Positions 1 through 9,320 of a DNA stretch of 64,000 nucleotides are shown in pieces. The stretch is taken from positions 38,135-102,134 of the forward strand of contig JANQEO010000425.1 of the NCBI GenBank assembly GCA_028278325.1, written 5' to 3'. A program made the position numbers and the translations under genes. The number at the start of each line of letters is the position of its first letter. Within the stretch, counting starts at the first letter, position 1. Source of the DNA: Candidatus Binatia bacterium (GTDB lineage: Bacteria > Desulfobacterota > Binatia > UBA1149 > JAJCZL01). A model generated the notes under the pieces. The model was not told the origin of the DNA. It was given only the letters and a program-made list of their open reading frames with translations, and did not search any database.

Positions 1-122
1 ATGTTGAGGTCGACGCCCTGGGTATCGAGCAGGCCGCGGATCCCGAGCATCGAGAAGGTGATGCTCAAGACCACCAAGACGGCGATATTGACGGCTACGA
101 ACAGGAAGACTCTCTTAAACAT
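1..122 (-). CDS. htpX: HtpX-like M48 metalloprotease, N-terminal fragment (cut by window start)
   Basis: The minus strand opens with ATG at 122 and reads about 40 codons to the window edge. The peptide starts MFKRVFLFVAVNIAVLVV and continues through SMLGIRGLLD and a GVDLN segment, matching the first membrane helix and following loop of HtpX, an inner-membrane zinc protease of membrane-protein quality control. The HEXXH site lies outside the window, so the family call rests on the N-terminus alone. Confidence 0.7.
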   Translation of the reverse strand, partial: MFKRVFLFVAVNIAVLVVLSITFSMLGIRGLLDTQGVDLN

Positions 123-229
123 TAAACTGCTACCTCACTTATGCGGCGCGGGGGCGCCGATGCGCGATTCAATGGGGATCATTATAAAGGCGACCCTGTG
201 GCCGGACAAAACCGCGATAGGGCGACCGG

Positions 230-1576
230 CTAGCGAACAGCGAACAGTTGCCAGGGTTCGGGGATGCCCTTGAGGTTGTGGGTGCCGCGGTCTTCGAACT
301 GGAGCTGAGAGCCTACGGCGAGATCACGTACCGTACGTGAGGCCAGTATCTCGCCGGCTCCGGCCGTTTCCGACACGCGGGCTGCAATATGAACGCCGAT
401 TCCGCCTATGTCGTCGCCACGGCGTTCGATCTCTCCGGTATGCAGGCCTGCGCGCAGACTGAGACCAAGTGATAGGGCGGCTTCCTGAAGTCCGCGCGCA
501 GCCGCCACTGCGCGAGAGGGACCGGTGAAGGTGGCGAGTAGGCCGTCGCCGGTGGTCTTCACCAGCCGCCCGTCCGCTTTCGCAATTATTTCGGTAGCGC
601 TTCCTTCGTGCCGGTCGAGGACCTTTCTCCATGCCACGTCGCCTACGTCGGACGCACGTTGGGTGGATGATACGATGTCAGTGAACAGCACGGTGGCCAG
701 TTCTCGCTCGAGCGAGGAGGCTTCCGTCGCATACGCCTGGCCTGCGATGTCACGCAGAAAAGCGTCAATCGGCTCGGTGATGTTGGCCAAATGCTCGGGC
801 CGCCAGCTCGCATGGAAATCGGCATCCACCTCGGCGTACTCGGCATTGGGGATCGTCTCACTCAGGAAGCGGCCGTGTTCAGCAGGAACCACCGGGTCGC
901 CTTCGGCATGGACGACGAGCGTAGGCACACTGATCGCCGGGACGATCGAAGTTACGTCAATTTCGAGATTACGTAGCATGATCTCCCGGCACATCTGGGG
1001 CGTGCAGGCGCTGCGTTCGTAGCGCGCGAGTAAGCGTTCCGCCGTCGCCGCGTCAGGTGCATGAGAGAGGAACAGGCCGAAAGCGCGTCCGGTTCCCCAA
1101 TCTTGCTCGAGCGTTGCGATGAACTGGTTGATGGCCTCGGCAGCGTCCCTGGGTGCCAAGGCCAGCGTTCCCTTCGCGAAGGTGCCATACAAGACGAGGG
1201 CCCGTACTCGTTCGGGATGTGTGGCTGTGAAGTACATCGCCATGGGACCGCTCTCCGACATCCCATAGATGATCGCCTGCTCGGACCCGGCTGCGTCGAG
1301 CACGGCTCGAATGTCCTCGGTGCGATCCTCGACGCTGCCGAACCCTAGTGACCGGTCCGATAGACCGGTGCCCCTCTTGTCCAAGACGATAACGCGGAAA
1401 TTGCGGCCGTATTCGGTCAGCGGCTGGAAGGGGGGCAATTCCCACATCAAGTCGAGGTGTGTGACGAATCCCGGAGCAATGAGAAGGTCCGGGCCCTCCT
1501 GGCCGAAGACCGTATATGCGATGTCGATGCCGTCGCTGGTCCGTGCGTACTTGATGGGACCAGGGCAGCCGCTCAT
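230..1576 (-). CDS. alpha/beta hydrolase fused to class III adenylate/guanylate cyclase domain
   Basis: A 448-residue protein with two domains. Residues about 10-280 are an alpha/beta hydrolase with the nucleophile elbow YGMSESG, a likely acid in HAEGDPVVP and a likely histidine in DADFHASW. Residues about 290-448 are a class III cyclase homology domain: FTDIVSST and KTTGDGLL hold the two metal aspartates and the purine-contacting lysine, and AARV holds the transition-state arginine. The usual asparagine before AAR is replaced (VHIAAR). No signal peptide or membrane helix is seen, so it is probably cytosolic. The fusion type is known from many soil bacteria; whether it makes cAMP or cGMP, and what the hydrolase binds, cannot be read from sequence. 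Confidence 0.85.
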   Translation of the reverse strand: MSGCPGPIKYARTSDGIDIAYTVFGQEGPDLLIAPGFVTHLDLMWELPPFQPLTEYGRNFRVIVLDKRGTGLSDRSLGFGSVEDRTEDIRAVLDAAGSEQAIIYGMSESGPMAMYFTATHPERVRALVLYGTFAKGTLALAPRDAAEAINQFIATLEQDWGTGRAFGLFLSHAPDAATAERLLARYERSACTPQMCREIMLRNLEIDVTSIVPAISVPTLVVHAEGDPVVPAEHGRFLSETIPNAEYAEVDADFHASWRPEHLANITEPIDAFLRDIAGQAYATEASSLERELATVLFTDIVSSTQRASDVGDVAWRKVLDRHEGSATEIIAKADGRLVKTTGDGLLATFTGPSRAVAAARGLQEAALSLGLSLRAGLHTGEIERRGDDIGGIGVHIAARVSETAGAGEILASRTVRDLAVGSQLQFEDRGTHNLKGIPEPWQLFAVR

Positions 1577-1754
1577 ATCCGTGTACTACGCCCAATCCGG
1601 GGGCCAGTCACGCCAGGCCCGATGACCGGCGAAGCTTGATGCCTGGGCCTATAGTTTACATAACGTATCTTATCGGACGTTGGCCGTGGGGCTGGGCCAG
1701 GCTTTTCGAGGGGTTTCCGGCGGGTCCCCCATCGGCCTCTTGCCCTTGCAGGCT

Positions 1755-2888
1755 CTATTGGTGGTGAGTGCGGCGGCGTCGGACCAGCCGAGATGTTGCG
1801 TCCATGAACCGGGACAGAGGGTGCTGGAAGACGTTGATGGCGCGATTGAAGGGAGCCAGCCCCTCGGGGTCATAGCCGGAGTTCGTGAAGGGCTCCTCTT
1901 CCCACAAGACGGAAGCCTCGGGCTCGACGAGATGGCCCCGTACCCTGGCCTGGGCGCCGGCATCGAGGTCCTGCCAGTGGCGGCGTAGTTGCTCCAGGCA
2001 CCAGACCCGGTAGCGCGAGACGGGCAGATCCTCGTAGCAGCAGCCCTGGATATCCTGACCGAAGCGGGGCTTTCCGGCGGTATGGGCTCTCGCGTTCTCT
2101 GTGAGCTGGACCAGATGGGTCTGGCAGGCCTCTCTAAGGAGATCCGAAAGAGGCTCATCGACGTCGGCAATCAGCTGGCCGCCCTTTTCGGCCGGCGGCT
2201 CCCACATCCTGGCTACCCAGGCAAAGACCCGTGGCGCTCTTTGGCGCATGAGTTCGGCCGGTGTGGGGTCCTGGCCGAAATGGCGAAACATGGATGCCAT
2301 GAACCCGAAGTCTACGATGCTCGGCCGATCGCCCAGGAGGAACGGCCGTTCCTCGAGGATCGCCTCGAGAAGTTCGTACGCGCGCATGGCCGTGGCTTCG
2401 ACGTGGCCGCGGGTCGTCTTGGATACGCCGTCGCCCTTGACGAAGCCGTTGTACTGGCGTCGGGTCATCACGAAGCGCTTGGCAAAACGCGGTCCGTGAA
2501 GGCCACTCATGAGCTCGTCGGCCAGCACGCCGCTGGCATGCTGCCTGTCCTGCGTGAAGCTCCAGCGGTAGTGCATGGCGGGACGCCATAGCCATTCGTC
2601 TGCGTGGTCTTCGAGAAGCAGAGATATGAAGCGTATCGCCGGGTCGTGCGGGTATATCGAGGGCCCTTCCCGTTGGGCCTCGAACCAGGCGAGTATAGGA
2701 GTCGTGTCCGACACCCAGCGCCCGTCTTCGAGCTGCACTACGGGAGCCTGGAGGGCACCGGCGCCGGCGATGATCTCGTCGGCGTACTCGACCATGGACA
2801 ACAGCTGGTAGTCGATCTGCCGGTATCTGAGATAGGCCTCGAGCTTGCCCGTATAGTAGGAAATGCGAGAGCCGTAGACGCGGATCAT
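1755..2888 (-). CDS. glutathione S-transferase-like protein with long C-terminal extension
   Basis: The first 80 residues form a thioredoxin-like GST N-domain: MIRVYGSRISYYTGKLEAYL, then QAPVVQLEDG with the cis-proline that contacts glutathione, then SDTTPILAWFE. A helical GST C-domain follows to about residue 240. At 377 residues it is much longer than a canonical GST (200-230), and the last 140 residues have no domain I recognise. It is probably a cytosolic conjugating or dehalogenating enzyme, substrate unknown. The gene stands alone, 178 bases upstream of the cyclase gene. Confidence 0.75.
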   Translation of the reverse strand: MIRVYGSRISYYTGKLEAYLRYRQIDYQLLSMVEYADEIIAGAGALQAPVVQLEDGRWVSDTTPILAWFEAQREGPSIYPHDPAIRFISLLLEDHADEWLWRPAMHYRWSFTQDRQHASGVLADELMSGLHGPRFAKRFVMTRRQYNGFVKGDGVSKTTRGHVEATAMRAYELLEAILEERPFLLGDRPSIVDFGFMASMFRHFGQDPTPAELMRQRAPRVFAWVARMWEPPAEKGGQLIADVDEPLSDLLREACQTHLVQLTENARAHTAGKPRFGQDIQGCCYEDLPVSRYRVWCLEQLRRHWQDLDAGAQARVRGHLVEPEASVLWEEEPFTNSGYDPEGLAPFNRAINVFQHPLSRFMDATSRLVRRRRTHHQ

Positions 2889-2932
2889 GGGCAGGGGCTA
2901 TCCCGCGTTGTGCCCGTTAAGAGTCGGGTCCC

Positions 2933-3610
2933 CTATTCCGCGCCGGTGGCGGCCAGACGCTCGCTCAGACGGCCCGACAGCTCGTCGGCTCCGACGGTTC
3001 CCGGATAGAGTTCCAGGAGCTTCCCGATAGCTTGCTGGGCGGCAGCGCTGTCCTCGAGTTTGTCGGCGATGCGGATACGAGCGCGCAGGGAGTCTTCACG
3101 GAAGGGTCCTTCGACGTCTGCCGCCTTGTCGAGGGCTTTGGCGGCGCCCTGGTTGTCTCCCTGTGCTTCCAGCGCCATGGCCTGACCTAGCCAGCCGATC
3201 TGCTTCAGGTAGCCCGTCTTCATGGAGTCGGCGAACTCACCGTAGAAAGTGGCGGCCTCATCGTGACGGCCTTCGCCGCTGGCCAGGTCGGCGTTGTAGA
3301 GGTTGGCGAACTGCCGGTAAGGACGTGAACCGTCGCGCCCCAGCTTGGACAAGCCCGTCTTGGCGGCTTCCAGACTGTCGGTCTCGAAGGCTTCGGAGCC
3401 ACGGAAGAAGGTCGCTGCGGAGTTCCGAGCCGCCCTGTTCATGTAGCCGTTGGCGGCTATCCCGCCTACGAATACCACCACCGCGGCTGCGACCACGGCG
3501 ACGACCCGCGATCCGTTCTCCTCGACGTAACGGCGCACGTCGCCAACGGTCTCGAAGAAGGTATCAGGTCCTTTGAGGTCGCTTCGTTTGAAGCCGGAAG
3601 ATTCAGCCAT
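2933..3610 (-). CDS. membrane-anchored TPR protein, YfgM-like
   Basis: A 225-residue protein with a short cytoplasmic head, one membrane helix at about residues 34-55 (VVAVVAAAVVVFVGGIAANGY), and a periplasmic helical-repeat region. Sections such as YNADLASGEGRHDEAATFYGEF and GQAMALEAQGDNQGAAKALDKA have TPR spacing. This resembles YfgM/TPR_21 proteins, which associate with the Sec translocon and periplasmic chaperones. It sits 6 bases downstream of the bifunctional-nuclease-family gene in the same direction and may be cotranscribed with it. The YfgM assignment rests on topology more than on motifs. Confidence 0.65.
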   Translation of the reverse strand: MAESSGFKRSDLKGPDTFFETVGDVRRYVEENGSRVVAVVAAAVVVFVGGIAANGYMNRAARNSAATFFRGSEAFETDSLEAAKTGLSKLGRDGSRPYRQFANLYNADLASGEGRHDEAATFYGEFADSMKTGYLKQIGWLGQAMALEAQGDNQGAAKALDKAADVEGPFREDSLRARIRIADKLEDSAAAQQAIGKLLELYPGTVGADELSGRLSERLAATGAE

Positions 3611-3616
3611 TGCGGC

Positions 3617-4135
3617 CTACATCTTATACTTGAAATCGTCCGGGTCGAGCGTTTCCAGGATCTTCTCCCAGTCTTCCGGCGAGACGTCGGAAATGTCCTG
3701 GGCGGCCTCTCCGGGAGTCTGCTCGTTGAGCACGCTGGAGGCCTCGAGCACTTCGCGGGCCACGTAGATGGGGCTGCTGGTGCGCAGGGCCAGGGAAATG
3801 GCGTCGCTGGGACGGGAATCCAGGCTGTGGGCCACACCGTCGACGTCGAAATGGATGGCGGCGTAGAAGGTGTTGTCCTTCAGCGCCGTGACCTCGATTC
3901 GCTGCACACGCGCGCCGAGCTCCTCGATCATGCCCTTGAGCAGGTCGTGGGTCATGGGCCGGGCCATCTTGATGCCCTCCAGCTGGGTGGCCATCGAAGT
4001 GGCTTCGAGGAGGCCTATCCATATGGGAAGGTTGAGCTTTTCCGTGTCGTCCTTGAGCACGACAACCGGCGTCTTGGTGACCGGGTCGAGGGCCAAGCCC
4101 CCCACCTTCATAAGAACGAAGCCTTCCCTTTCCAT
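3617..4135 (-). CDS. bifunctional nuclease family protein (BFN, DUF151)
   Basis: About 172 residues with the hallmarks of the family: MKVGGLALDPVTKTPVVVLKD, LPIWIGLLEATSMA, RPMTHDLL and the signature LDSRPSDAISLALR. Homologues have weak nuclease activity and are widespread in bacteria and plants; the cellular role is unclear. The frame stays open further upstream, but that would run into the VWA gene, whose stop is at 4204. The starts at 4135 (MEREGFVLMKV) and 4111 (MKVGGL) both fit; the second has a purine-rich AAGGGAAGG about 10 bases ahead of it. Confidence 0.85.
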   Translation of the reverse strand: MEREGFVLMKVGGLALDPVTKTPVVVLKDDTEKLNLPIWIGLLEATSMATQLEGIKMARPMTHDLLKGMIEELGARVQRIEVTALKDNTFYAAIHFDVDGVAHSLDSRPSDAISLALRTSSPIYVAREVLEASSVLNEQTPGEAAQDISDVSPEDWEKILETLDPDDFKYKM

Positions 4136-4203
4136 GACGAAGCCTAAATTCTGGCCCCCTCTCCGGGCATCGTCAACCGGGATCCGTGCAGTATCGCAGG
4201 TTT

Positions 4204-5610
4204 TCAGCTGTCCAGGACGAGATGATCGACGACAGCGTAGAGTTGTTTGAGGTTCCGGCACTCCTCGACCATGTCGCAGTGGTCTGAATACAGCGACATC
4301 TCGCTGTCGCCGAACCCCCATGTTGAGCGGTTCTCGGGGTTGAGCCAGATGACCTGCCTGGCCTTGGCCTTGATGTCCTGTAGCACCCAGGCGTTCGGGG
4401 CGTTGTAGTTGTTGCGGGCGTCCCCGAGGATGATCACCGTGGTTCGCTTGTCCACGGCCGATAGGTGGTCGCGGTGAAAGATGCGAAACGCCCTTCCGAA
4501 GTCGGAGTGAGCGTAGACGTTGACCACATCGCCGGTGACGGCCGACTGGATCGCGGTCTGGATATCGTTCTCTTTGAACAGGCCGGTGACCTCGGCCAGA
4601 TCCGCAACGAATACGAAACTGCGCACCCGCGAGTACATGTCCTGGAGGTTGTGCACGAACTGGAGCATGAAGCGCGAGACGTTGCGCACCGAATCCGAGA
4701 TGTCGCAGAGAATGAGCACCTGGGGCTTCTCGCGGCGCCTCACGTCGTAGCGGATGCGAAACGGCACCCCGCCGAACTCCATCGACAACCTCAGGGTCTT
4801 CTTTACATCGAGGCGGCCTCTCTTGGCCCTCTTGCGGCGGATCGCCATGGCGTTGCGCAGCCGCCTCGCCAGCGCGGCTATGGCTTCACGCATCTGGCGA
4901 ATCTCGGTTGGTGACAGGTAGTAGAAGCTCTTTTCCAGAAGCCGGTTGAACTCTTTGGCCTGCTGCTCGACCTGATGCTCCTGCTGGTTCTCGAGCTCCA
5001 GCAACCCCTTGATCATCTCGCCCAGATCCCGGGTCCGCTGGTTCAAGTAATCCTTGAGGTCCTGAACCTGTTGCTCGCTCATGCCCGCTTGTTGAGCGGC
5101 TTCGAGCAGGCGGCCCGTCTCGTTGGTAACCTCGCCCGCCCCTAGCGCCTCGACAGCGGCCCTCGTGGCTGCCGCGGTCGACATGCCGGTGGCAGGGCGT
5201 GCCTGCCCCGAGTCGATCAACTCACGGAGCATGCGTTCGAGTTCGCCGTGGTCCATCAGCACCAGCGCGCGCGCCAGTTCCGACATTCCGGGGTCCATCG
5301 AATCCACGATGTTTTCGAGATTCTCGAGGAAATCCTGAAGTTCCGACTCCCCCATCGCCTCAGCGGTAGGGGCAGCCAGCTCCTTGAGGAGGTCACTCAG
5401 TCCGGAAAAGAAGCTGTCGAAAAGGCGGTCGTAGGTGGGCAGGTCGACGCTTCGCTTGACCATGGCCGCCCTCAGCGTGTCTTTGAGAGCGTAGCGGTCG
5501 CTGAGGCCCGTCAGGCGGATGCCGCGAAAAGCGTCGAGGGTCTCGGCCGTCGACACCCTGACGCCGTTCCTGCGTAGGATGCCGGCGAACTCCAGGATAC
5601 GGCGTTCCAT
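4204..5610 (-). CDS. VWA domain protein, CoxE-like
   Basis: A 468-residue protein whose C-terminal half is a von Willebrand A fold with an intact MIDAS start (CDISDSV). The middle is helical and charged, and the region around SYYLSPTEIRQMREAIAALARRL to RFRYDVRRREKP resembles CoxE/MadC-type proteins. The gene lies 21 bases downstream of a MoxR ATPase. MoxR plus VWA pairs are known chaperone-like modules that insert metals into, or mature, protein complexes. No dehydrogenase subunits lie nearby, so the client is unknown. Confidence 0.85.
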   Translation of the reverse strand: MERRILEFAGILRRNGVRVSTAETLDAFRGIRLTGLSDRYALKDTLRAAMVKRSVDLPTYDRLFDSFFSGLSDLLKELAAPTAEAMGESELQDFLENLENIVDSMDPGMSELARALVLMDHGELERMLRELIDSGQARPATGMSTAAATRAAVEALGAGEVTNETGRLLEAAQQAGMSEQQVQDLKDYLNQRTRDLGEMIKGLLELENQQEHQVEQQAKEFNRLLEKSFYYLSPTEIRQMREAIAALARRLRNAMAIRRKRAKRGRLDVKKTLRLSMEFGGVPFRIRYDVRRREKPQVLILCDISDSVRNVSRFMLQFVHNLQDMYSRVRSFVFVADLAEVTGLFKENDIQTAIQSAVTGDVVNVYAHSDFGRAFRIFHRDHLSAVDKRTTVIILGDARNNYNAPNAWVLQDIKAKARQVIWLNPENRSTWGFGDSEMSLYSDHCDMVEECRNLKQLYAVVDHLVLDS

Positions 5611-5631
5611 GGGTTGTGCAGACGTCTGCTT

Positions 5632-6630
5632 CTAGTGCAGCAGATCCTTGTCCGTTTCCGGCGCTTCCTGCTCGGCCTGTTCGCCGGCCGCTTGCGCTGC
5701 GCGCTTCTTGCCGAGGAAAGACTCGAGTTCTTTCTCGGCTTTGCGCAGGTCGCCTTCGTATTTGGCGATCGTCGACAGAGTGTCCTTGACGACTTCGTCG
5801 CCGAGATCCGAGACGTTCATCAGGGCCAGGGCCCGCGTCCAATCGAGGGTCTCGGATATGCTGGGAGCCTTCTTGAGGTCGAGAGTCCTGAGCTTTTGCA
5901 CCACAGTGGTGACTTCCTTGGCCATCTCTGCGGCCACCTCGGGCACACGCACGCTCAGTATCTCTTCCTCGAGCTCCTGGCTCGGAAAATCGATGTAGAG
6001 ATGCAGGCAGCGCCGCTTGAGTGCATCGGACATCTCGCGCGCGTTGTTACTGGTCAGCACGACAATGGGAATCCGTTCGGCCGCAATGGTTCCGAGTTCG
6101 GGGATGGTCACCTGGAAGTCGCTGAGAATCTCGAGCAGGAAGGCCTCGAATTCATTGTCCGACTTATCGATCTCGTCGATCAGGAGAACCGTCTGGCGGT
6201 CGGCGCGGATGGCCTGCAGCAGTGGCCTGGGCAGCACGAAGCGGTTGGAGAAGAATACGTCATCCTGTTCGGTCAAGCGGTCGACGGCTTCACTCAGGGT
6301 CTTGGTGCCTGCGGTGACCTCGCCTATCTTGTCTTTGAGGATCTGAGTGTAGAGGAGCTGCTTGGCATACTCCCACTCGTACAATGCCTTGGCCTCGTCC
6401 AATCCTTCGTAACACTGTAAGCGGATGAAGTCGCTGCCGAGGCTCGCAGCCATCACCTTGGCAAGCTCCGTTTTTCCTACACCGGCCGGTCCTTCGACGA
6501 GCAAAGGCTTCCTGAGCTCGGTGGCGAGATAGACTACGGTGGCGATGTTGCGATCGCAGATGTAGCGCTGCTCGGCAAGCCGAGCGCGTACATCGTCGAT
6601 CGAGGCATACAGTGGCGTATCAGAACTCAA
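5632..6630 (-). CDS. MoxR-family AAA+ ATPase
   Basis: A 332-residue AAA+ ATPase with Walker A GPAGVGKT (residues 45-52), Walker B LLIDEIDK, sensor 1 VVLTSNN and an ALKRRC arginine-finger region. The sequence places it with MoxR proteins that pair with CoxE-like VWA partners, and such a gene follows immediately. The start appears to be TTG at 6630, because an in-frame TAG lies directly before it and no ATG or GTG precedes the P-loop. The last 40 residues are acidic and rich in Glu and Gln, probably disordered. Confidence 0.9.
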   Translation of the reverse strand: MSSDTPLYASIDDVRARLAEQRYICDRNIATVVYLATELRKPLLVEGPAGVGKTELAKVMAASLGSDFIRLQCYEGLDEAKALYEWEYAKQLLYTQILKDKIGEVTAGTKTLSEAVDRLTEQDDVFFSNRFVLPRPLLQAIRADRQTVLLIDEIDKSDNEFEAFLLEILSDFQVTIPELGTIAAERIPIVVLTSNNAREMSDALKRRCLHLYIDFPSQELEEEILSVRVPEVAAEMAKEVTTVVQKLRTLDLKKAPSISETLDWTRALALMNVSDLGDEVVKDTLSTIAKYEGDLRKAEKELESFLGKKRAAQAAGEQAEQEAPETDKDLLH

Positions 6631-6750
6631 CTAGCGTATCTCCGGTAAAGGCTCAGGGGTGAACGGAAACGCTAACACGCCGCCACAAGCAAGACAATTG
6701 AGCGATCCGCAAGTGGCCTTGCTCACCCGGATTGGATAAGAGATCCCACC

Positions 6751-7518
6751 GTGTGCACGCTCGCCGTGTATCGGGATGTCTCTCCCGCCTACCCTCTCAT
6801 CATCGCGGCGAACCGCGACGAGTTCTACGCCCGAGATGCACTGGGGCCGTGTAGTTGGAGCGACCGCCCCTGGTTGATCGCGGGCCGTGATCTGCAGGCC
6901 GGTGGGACTTGGCTCGGCGTTCGCCGCCACCCTCGGATCTTAGCCGCAGGCATGTTGAACCGTAGACCCGCCGGTGACGAGGCGGCGCCGGCGCCGGGCG
7001 AACTGTCGCGCGGCCAGCTTTGCTTGGACGTCTTGGAGCATGACGGCGTGACGCCGGCACTCGAGTCTCTGGACGATGCCGCGGTACGCGATTACGGGCC
7101 TTTCAACCTCATGTTGGCCGACCTCGAGCGTGCGGTGGTAGTCGATAACGCCGACGGCGTCAGGATCACGGAACTGGAGACGGGCATGTCGGTTCTCACG
7201 AACCTCGACGTAAACGACCCCCGTTGTCCGCGCTTGGCTAACTCCGTGCCACGCTTCGAGTCCGTGCGCGACATGGTCGCAGCGCAAGCGTCATTGAGTG
7301 AGCTCGTGACTGGGCTCAAAGATGTGCTGGGCGATCATGACAACCGTATCGATCCCGATGACGACAGCCCGCTCTCGCGCCTGTGCGTACACACTCCTCA
7401 CTACGGCACCAGATCTTCGTCGATACTGGTGATCGACGGCGACGCGGAACTGCACTACTTCCACGCCGACGGCCCGCCCTGCTCCAGCGACTTCGAAAGG
7501 GTTCAGGTCGGTTCCTGA
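6751..7518 (+). CDS. NRDE family protein (TANGO2-like)
   Basis: A 255-residue protein starting MCTLAVY and containing IIAANRDEFYAR, the motif that names the NRDE family, then GGTWLGVRRH. The conserved Cys2 exposed after removal of Met resembles Ntn-hydrolase N-terminal nucleophiles. Relatives of human TANGO2 have been linked to haem handling and lipid homeostasis, but the bacterial role is unsettled. It is an isolated plus-strand gene between two minus-strand blocks, and its last 16 bases overlap the end of the convergent pgsA gene. Confidence 0.85.
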   Translation: MCTLAVYRDVSPAYPLIIAANRDEFYARDALGPCSWSDRPWLIAGRDLQAGGTWLGVRRHPRILAAGMLNRRPAGDEAAPAPGELSRGQLCLDVLEHDGVTPALESLDDAAVRDYGPFNLMLADLERAVVVDNADGVRITELETGMSVLTNLDVNDPRCPRLANSVPRFESVRDMVAAQASLSELVTGLKDVLGDHDNRIDPDDDSPLSRLCVHTPHYGTRSSSILVIDGDAELHYFHADGPPCSSDFERVQVGS

Positions 7519-8057
7519 CTGGCCTGATAGAAGCGCAGCCCTTCTAACACGTATCCGGCACCCGAGATGAGCGTCGCGGCACCCGTTGCGATGAAAACCG
7601 CTTGAAGGAAGGCGTCGGAGACCTCTAGCCACAAGGCCAGGTCGAACATGACCAGGCAGATGCTGAGCAACTGCAGAAAGGTCGTCAGCTTGCCCCAGAT
7701 CGACGGCTTCATGGCCATCGATTGGCCCACTACCACGGCGGTCAGAATGAACCCGGTGAGAATCACTACGTCACGCACGATGACCATGATCATCAGCCTC
7801 AGCGGAACTTCGCCGAGGATGCCGAGGGCAATGAATGACGCCAGAACCAGCAGTTTGTCGGCCAGGGGATCGAGATGGGCCCCGAGCTCGGTTCGGGAGT
7901 TGGTCAGGCGGGCCACCGCGCCGTCAACCGCGTCGGTCACGCCGGCGAGTATGAAGACCAAGAGTGCCGCCTCGTAGAGTGCGTCGACCAGAAGGTTCAG
8001 GAACAGGGGCACCGCGAGGATGCGCATCAGGGTCAAGGAGTTCGGAACGTTGAGCAT
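7503..8057 (-). CDS. pgsA: CDP-diacylglycerol-glycerol-3-phosphate 3-phosphatidyltransferase
   Basis: A 184-residue integral membrane protein with the CDP-alcohol phosphatidyltransferase signature DAVDGAVAR followed by GAHLDPLADK, i.e. D-G-(x2)-A-R-(x8)-G-(x3)-D-(x3)-D. N-terminal MLNVPNSLTLMRI is typical of PgsA, which makes phosphatidylglycerol-phosphate, the precursor of phosphatidylglycerol and cardiolipin. It is the last gene of the long minus-strand array, 7 bases after hflX, and converges with the NRDE gene. Other CDP-alcohol transferases share the signature; the N-terminus and length favour PgsA. Confidence 0.85.
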   Translation of the reverse strand: MLNVPNSLTLMRILAVPLFLNLLVDALYEAALLVFILAGVTDAVDGAVARLTNSRTELGAHLDPLADKLLVLASFIALGILGEVPLRLMIMVIVRDVVILTGFILTAVVVGQSMAMKPSIWGKLTTFLQLLSICLVMFDLALWLEVSDAFLQAVFIATGAATLISGAGYVLEGLRFYQASQEPT

Positions 8058-8064
8058 TCTCGTC

Positions 8065-9216
8065 CTAGCTGAGAAGCCTGTGATCGTTCGATCCAGCCAG
8101 CATTTCCCTCAATCTGCCTGCACGCCTCGGCGTCATCCTTACCACCAGGCGCAAACGCGTGTCCTCGGCGACCTCGTCTAGCACTCGCGCGTTGTTAAAC
8201 AACCATGCGCGGGTCCGCCCGTCACTTTGCGGGATCTCCACGACCAGTCTGTCTTCGGCGCTGGTGATGTTGGCCTCGATCCGGCGAAGCAGCTCCTCGG
8301 TCCCCTCGCCCGTCTTAGCGGATACCCGCAAGCCGGACGGCGCACCCAGGAAGTCACCGCCGATGTCCCACTTATTATAGACCAGCACGCAGGGTGTGTC
8401 GGCTGCCCCCAATTCCGTCAACAGGGCCTCGACGACGTCGATATGGCGCTGACAGTGAGGATAGGAGGAATCGACGACGTGGAGAATGAAATCGGCGTCG
8501 ACGACGTGCTCCAGCGTGCCCTTGAACGCCTCAACCAGCTCGTGGGGCAACTTGGAGATGAAGCCGACCGTGTCGACCAGCATCGCAACCGTTCCCTCCG
8601 GAAGTTCCAGGCGCCTGACCGTGGAGTCGAGCGTGGCGAACATCTGGCCGGCGACGAGCATGCCCGAGCCGGTCAGCCTGTTCATTAGCGAGGACTTGCC
8701 GGCGTTGGTGTAGCCGACCAGCGCAACGCTCGGGTACGGAACCGCATCACGCTCACGGCGGTTGAGCCGGCGGGTGCGCTCGATCTCGCGCAACCGTTTG
8801 TGTAAGCGGCCGATCTTCGTGCGCACCTGGCGCCGGTCGACTTCGAGCTGAGTCTCACCCGGGCCTCGTGTGCCTACGCCGCCGCCGAGCCTGGAGAGGT
8901 GGGTCCACTGGCGGGTCAGACGGGGCAACAAGTACTCGAGCTGAGCCAACTCCACCTGCAGTTTGCCTGCGCGGGTACGTGCGCGCTGGGCGAAGATGTC
9001 GAGGATCAGCTGGCTGCGGTCGAGGACCTTGATGCCGACGGCCTTTTCGAGATTGCCGCGCTGGGCGGGAGTGAGCGGGTCGTCGAAGATGACAACATCG
9101 GCCCTGCTGCTGCGCACGAGTTCCTGCAACTCCTCGACCTTGCCACGCCCGATGCGTGTTGCCGGTGAGGTGCGCTTGAGCGTCTGCGACAGGCGGCCGA
9201 CGATTTCTACGTCCAC
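8065..9216 (-). CDS. hflX: GTPase HflX (ribosome-associated)
   Basis: HflX binds 50S subunits and splits stalled ribosomes. Visible features: HflX N-domain motif [10 protein letters not shown], linker [15 protein letters not shown], and G-domain motifs GYTNAGKSS (G1), LVDTVGF (G3) and VYNKWD (G4). The first standard start is GTG at 9216, but the frame stays open upstream and encodes typical HflX N-terminal sequence (ESAVLVWAG, then [11 protein letters not shown]) back to the end of dnaE. There is no ATG, GTG or TTG in that stretch. The true start may be a CTG at 9288 or another unusual codon, so the interval given is conservative. Confidence 0.92.
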   Translation of the reverse strand: MDVEIVGRLSQTLKRTSPATRIGRGKVEELQELVRSSRADVVIFDDPLTPAQRGNLEKAVGIKVLDRSQLILDIFAQRARTRAGKLQVELAQLEYLLPRLTRQWTHLSRLGGGVGTRGPGETQLEVDRRQVRTKIGRLHKRLREIERTRRLNRRERDAVPYPSVALVGYTNAGKSSLMNRLTGSGMLVAGQMFATLDSTVRRLELPEGTVAMLVDTVGFISKLPHELVEAFKGTLEHVVDADFILHVVDSSYPHCQRHIDVVEALLTELGAADTPCVLVYNKWDIGGDFLGAPSGLRVSAKTGEGTEELLRRIEANITSAEDRLVVEIPQSDGRTRAWLFNNARVLDEVAEDTRLRLVVRMTPRRAGRLREMLAGSNDHRLLS

Positions 9217-9320
9217 CGCCTCGGACAGCAGAGCCAGTTCGTCCAGAGAGTCGACGGCTTCGCTACCGTCGGTGCCGGCCCATACCAGGACAGCCGACTC
9301 AGTGGGTCTACGAGAACGGT

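Noticed and set aside
1..273. 90-codon plus-strand frame at the window start
   Set aside because: It opposes the recognisable HtpX N-terminus on the minus strand and has no protein-like features.
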